Below are positions 41,521 to 42,950 of a stretch of 42,950 nucleotides of DNA, in pieces. This DNA comes from an uncultured Eubacteriales bacterium (GTDB taxonomy: Bacteria; Bacillota; Clostridia; Christensenellales; Aristaeellaceae), in the NCBI GenBank assembly GCA_902773895.1, contig CACYGB010000022.1, forward strand, positions 1-42,950. The letters are read 5' to 3'. Positions within the stretch are counted from its first letter, which is position 1. The number at the start of each line of letters is the position of its first letter. The notes below the pieces were generated by a model. The model saw only the letters and a list, made by a program, of their open reading frames with translations. It had not been told where the DNA came from and made no database searches. The position numbers and the translations under genes were made by a program.

Positions 41521-41859
41521 TCAGGCCCCTCCGTCCGCCCTGTGCGCGTTTCCCCATTCGCACAGCTGGTCCAGCACCCGCATCAGGGACCGGCCCCGCT
41601 CCGTCAGGGAATATTCCACCTTGGGCGGGATCTCCGGGTACATTTCCCGGTGCACCAGGCCGTCCTTTTCCAGTTCCTTCAGTGTCTGGCTCAGAGTTTT
41701 GTCGGCGATCCTGCCCAGGTACCGCTGCATTTCGTTGAACCGTACCGGCTCATACTCCATCAGGCAGTACAGGATGATGGGCTTGTATTTCCCGGAGATC
41801 AGCGACAGGGTGTAGCTGTAGCCCGTCCGGGAGAAATCCGCTTCTGCAATGCCGCCCAT
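41521..41859 (-). CDS. HxlR-family transcriptional regulator
   Basis: A 112-residue winged helix protein of the HxlR/YodB type, with SGKYKPIILYCL, RFNEMQRYLGRIADKTLSQ and LKELEKDGLV. Members sense thiol-reactive or oxidative stress and control flavin or quinone reductases. A Cys at about residue 32 (ILYC) and one near 103 are possible sensors; the classical N-terminal Cys is not there. GGAGGT precedes the ATG. It diverges from a flavin reductase gene across an inverted repeat, so that gene is its likely target. Confidence 0.88.
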   Translation of the reverse strand: MGGIAEADFSRTGYSYTLSLISGKYKPIILYCLMEYEPVRFNEMQRYLGRIADKTLSQTLKELEKDGLVHREMYPEIPPKVEYSLTERGRSLMRVLDQLCEWGNAHRADGGA

Positions 41860-41874
41860 ACTTACCTCCGGGTT

Positions 41875-41899
41875 AGTACCTTACATTATTGTAGGTACT
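41875..41899. promoter_or_regulatory. Inverted repeat, likely HxlR operator
   Basis: AGTACCTTACA (41875-41885) and TGTAGGTACT (41890-41899) form an inverted repeat with one base missing on the right. It lies 15 bases from the HxlR start and 66 bases from the divergent flavin reductase start. Confidence 0.6.
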
Positions 41900-41965
41900 T
41901 GTTTTTTCTTCCGGACCATGATACCATAAAACCGCCAAAAAGGCAACGGAAAGGAGAAAACCGAT

Positions 41966-42538
41966 ATGAAGAAGAATCTTGGCGTCGTGCAGGCCGTCTA
42001 TCCCATGCCCGTGCTGATGGTGGCCGCCTACGACGAAAACGGAAAAGTGAACGTGATGAACGCCGCCTGGGGCATGATCTGCAACAGCGACCGCATCGCC
42101 CTCTTTATCGACGAGGACCATAAAACCACCCAGAACCTGCTGAAAACAAAGGCATTCACCGTCAGCATCGCCGACAAAGACCACATGGACGTGGCGGACT
42201 TCTTCGGCATCGCCACCGGCAACAAAATGGCGGACAAATTTGAACGCACCGGTTATCACGCCGTCAAAAGCGCCTTCGTCAACGCCCCCGTCATCGAGGA
42301 ATTCCCGGTGGTGATGGAATGCGAGCTGGCGGAAGTGACGGAGACGGAAAGCATGTACGCCATCGTGGGCAAGATCATCAACACCGCCGCCGAAGAAACC
42401 GTGCTGAACGAGAAAGGCAAGGTGGACGTGATGAAGCTCAACGCCCTGATCTTTGACCAGTTCCAGCACGGCTACTACGTGACCGGCGAAAAAGCCGGAC
42501 AGGCCTGGAACGCCGGCGCCGGGCTGATGAAGTCCTGA
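41966..42538 (+). CDS. Flavin reductase family protein (FMN-binding)
   Basis: A 190-residue flavin reductase-like domain protein (PF01613 type), binding FMN as a dimer. Seen are PMPVLMVAAYDENGKVNVMNAAWG at the start (with a typical solvent-exposed FMN loop), KTTQNLLKT, and NAPVIEEFPVVMECEL. It should reduce flavin or a small electrophile with NAD(P)H. AAAGGAG lies 9 bases before the ATG. It diverges from hxlR, which suggests redox-stress control. A TTGTTT/TACCAT pair (17-base spacer) upstream is a weak promoter candidate. Confidence 0.88.
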   Translation: MKKNLGVVQAVYPMPVLMVAAYDENGKVNVMNAAWGMICNSDRIALFIDEDHKTTQNLLKTKAFTVSIADKDHMDVADFFGIATGNKMADKFERTGYHAVKSAFVNAPVIEEFPVVMECELAEVTETESMYAIVGKIINTAAEETVLNEKGKVDVMKLNALIFDQFQHGYYVTGEKAGQAWNAGAGLMKS

Positions 42539-42546
42539 TCCCGGAG

Positions 42547-42729
42547 GCGCTGCCCCGGGTCTCGTCGGTTATGGATGGTACACGGCATTTTCAAGCAGTG
42601 TTCCACAGGTACAAGGAGAACGCTGGGGCGCTGCCCCAGACCCCGCCGGGGAGGAGGTTCCTCCCCGAACCCCGCCACTTGCGGATGGTGTATTTCTCAA
42701 GCAACGCTCCGCAGCTGCCAAGGAAACGA
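42547..42729. repeat. Two degenerate tandem copies of an intergenic repeat
   Basis: Copy 1 (about 42547-42621) and copy 2 (about 42630-42729) share GCGCTGCCCC, GGATGGT, TCAAGCA, TCC-CAG and AGGA-AACG in the same order; copy 2 has an extra hairpin insert GGGGAGGA/TCCTCCCC (42651-42669). CTGGGGC/GCCCCAG also forms a small hairpin. The GCGCTGCCCC-AGACCCCGCC core resembles short repeats scattered in Firmicutes genomes. Confidence 0.5.
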
Positions 42730-42738
42730 AAACATGCC

Positions 42739-42867
42739 GCTCCCGGGGCAAGCCGGCAAAGCCGGCCCGCCTGTGCGCCTGCGCACAGGAAAAAGGCTGG
42801 GGATTTCCCGAAAAACAAGCTCGCTTGTTTTCTCGGAAATCCCCAGCCTTTTCTGTTGCCCGGGAGC
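42739..42867. repeat. Nested, cloverleaf-like palindromic element
   Basis: An outer inverted repeat, GCTCCCGGGgCAA (42739-42751) with TTGCCCGGGAGC (42856-42867), encloses three hairpins: GCCGGC/GCCGGC (42752-42766), CTGTGCGC/GCGCACAG (42771-42788, perfect) and a long one, AAAAGGCTGGGGATTTCC (42791-42808) with its exact complement (42835-42852) plus an inner AAACAAGC/GCTTGTTT arm. The long hairpin could also stop transcription of the flavin reductase gene. Confidence 0.7.
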
Positions 42868-42950
42868 TCTCTTGGCGATGGAGTAGCTACAGGCGCATAT
42901 TGTTTGTTTTTCCAAGCGGCGCAGTATCGCCAAAAATAGGTCCAGGACCC

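Larger units (their letters stand above)
42539..42950. other. 412-base intergenic stretch to the window end
   Basis: No credible gene seen here. It contains two degenerate repeat copies and a nested palindromic element (listed below). The open frames across it are shadows of the palindromes. Confidence 0.6.

Noticed and set aside
42571..42939. Overlapping small frames at the right end
   Set aside because: They are created by palindromic repeats; translations are low in information and lack start signals.

Overview
The window is GC-rich (by eye about 60-65%), gene-dense bacterial chromosome. It looks like a Gram-positive anaerobe of the class Clostridia. The signs are a lipid- and wall-oriented housekeeping set, DUF4364, DUF2232 (YybS-like) beside rplI-dnaB, PadR, HxlR and AbrB-type regulators, a SigK-like region 4 protein, strong AGGAGG ribosome sites and many textbook TTGACA/TATAAT promoters with 17-bp spacers. 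A gut or rumen lineage (Christensenellales-like) is a guess. No rRNA, tRNA, CRISPR array, prophage or intact transposon was seen.

Layout. 1-3.5 kb: end of a sugar ABC importer operon (binding protein cut by the window edge, hairpin, two permeases). 3.7-4.6 kb: PAP2 phosphatase. 4.75-11.2 kb, minus strand: a long run murA, J-domain/TPR protein, pgsA, an AT-rich zinc-ribbon gene, recA, metal ABC ATPase, a Cys-rich C_GCAxxG_C_C protein and metal ABC permease, with a good promoter before murA. 11.4-13.4 kb, minus: a 79-residue SigK-like mini protein, an SGNH hydrolase and a SpoU-type RNA methyltransferase. 13.5-14.7 kb: peptidase T. 14.8-19.8 kb, minus: 6-phosphofructokinase, Nudix hydrolase, HerA/DUF853 ATPase, IspDF fusion and DUF4364.

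20-22 kb: a PadR regulator and its likely target, a HAAS/DUF4097 protein. 22-26 kb: a YARHG secreted protein, then DUF2232, rplI and dnaB (gdpP is not between them). 26.3-31.2 kb: two tandem paralogous secreted proteins, an exported metallophosphoesterase and a decayed GH36-like glycosidase. 31.2-31.6 kb: repeat-rich spacer. 31.6-35 kb, minus: a BIG2 surface protein, then an HTH-AbrB regulator, ABC ATPase and ABC permease in one overlapping cassette. 35.2-37.1 kb: a large secreted repeat protein. 37.2-41.9 kb, minus: polysaccharide deacetylase, glycogen synthase with a Lys/Ala/Pro tail, a GH13 amylase-family enzyme and HxlR. 42-42.5 kb: divergent flavin reductase. The last 400 bases hold degenerate repeats and a striking nested inverted-repeat (cloverleaf-like) element.

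The items most worth a second look are the internally deleted SigK-like gene, the AT-rich zinc-ribbon gene wedged between pgsA and recA, the cloverleaf element at the right end, the glycogen synthase tail, the HTH-AbrB/ABC cassette and the doubly damaged GH36 gene. Most of the rest is ordinary. I found no convincing complete new system such as a defence island or biosynthetic cluster.
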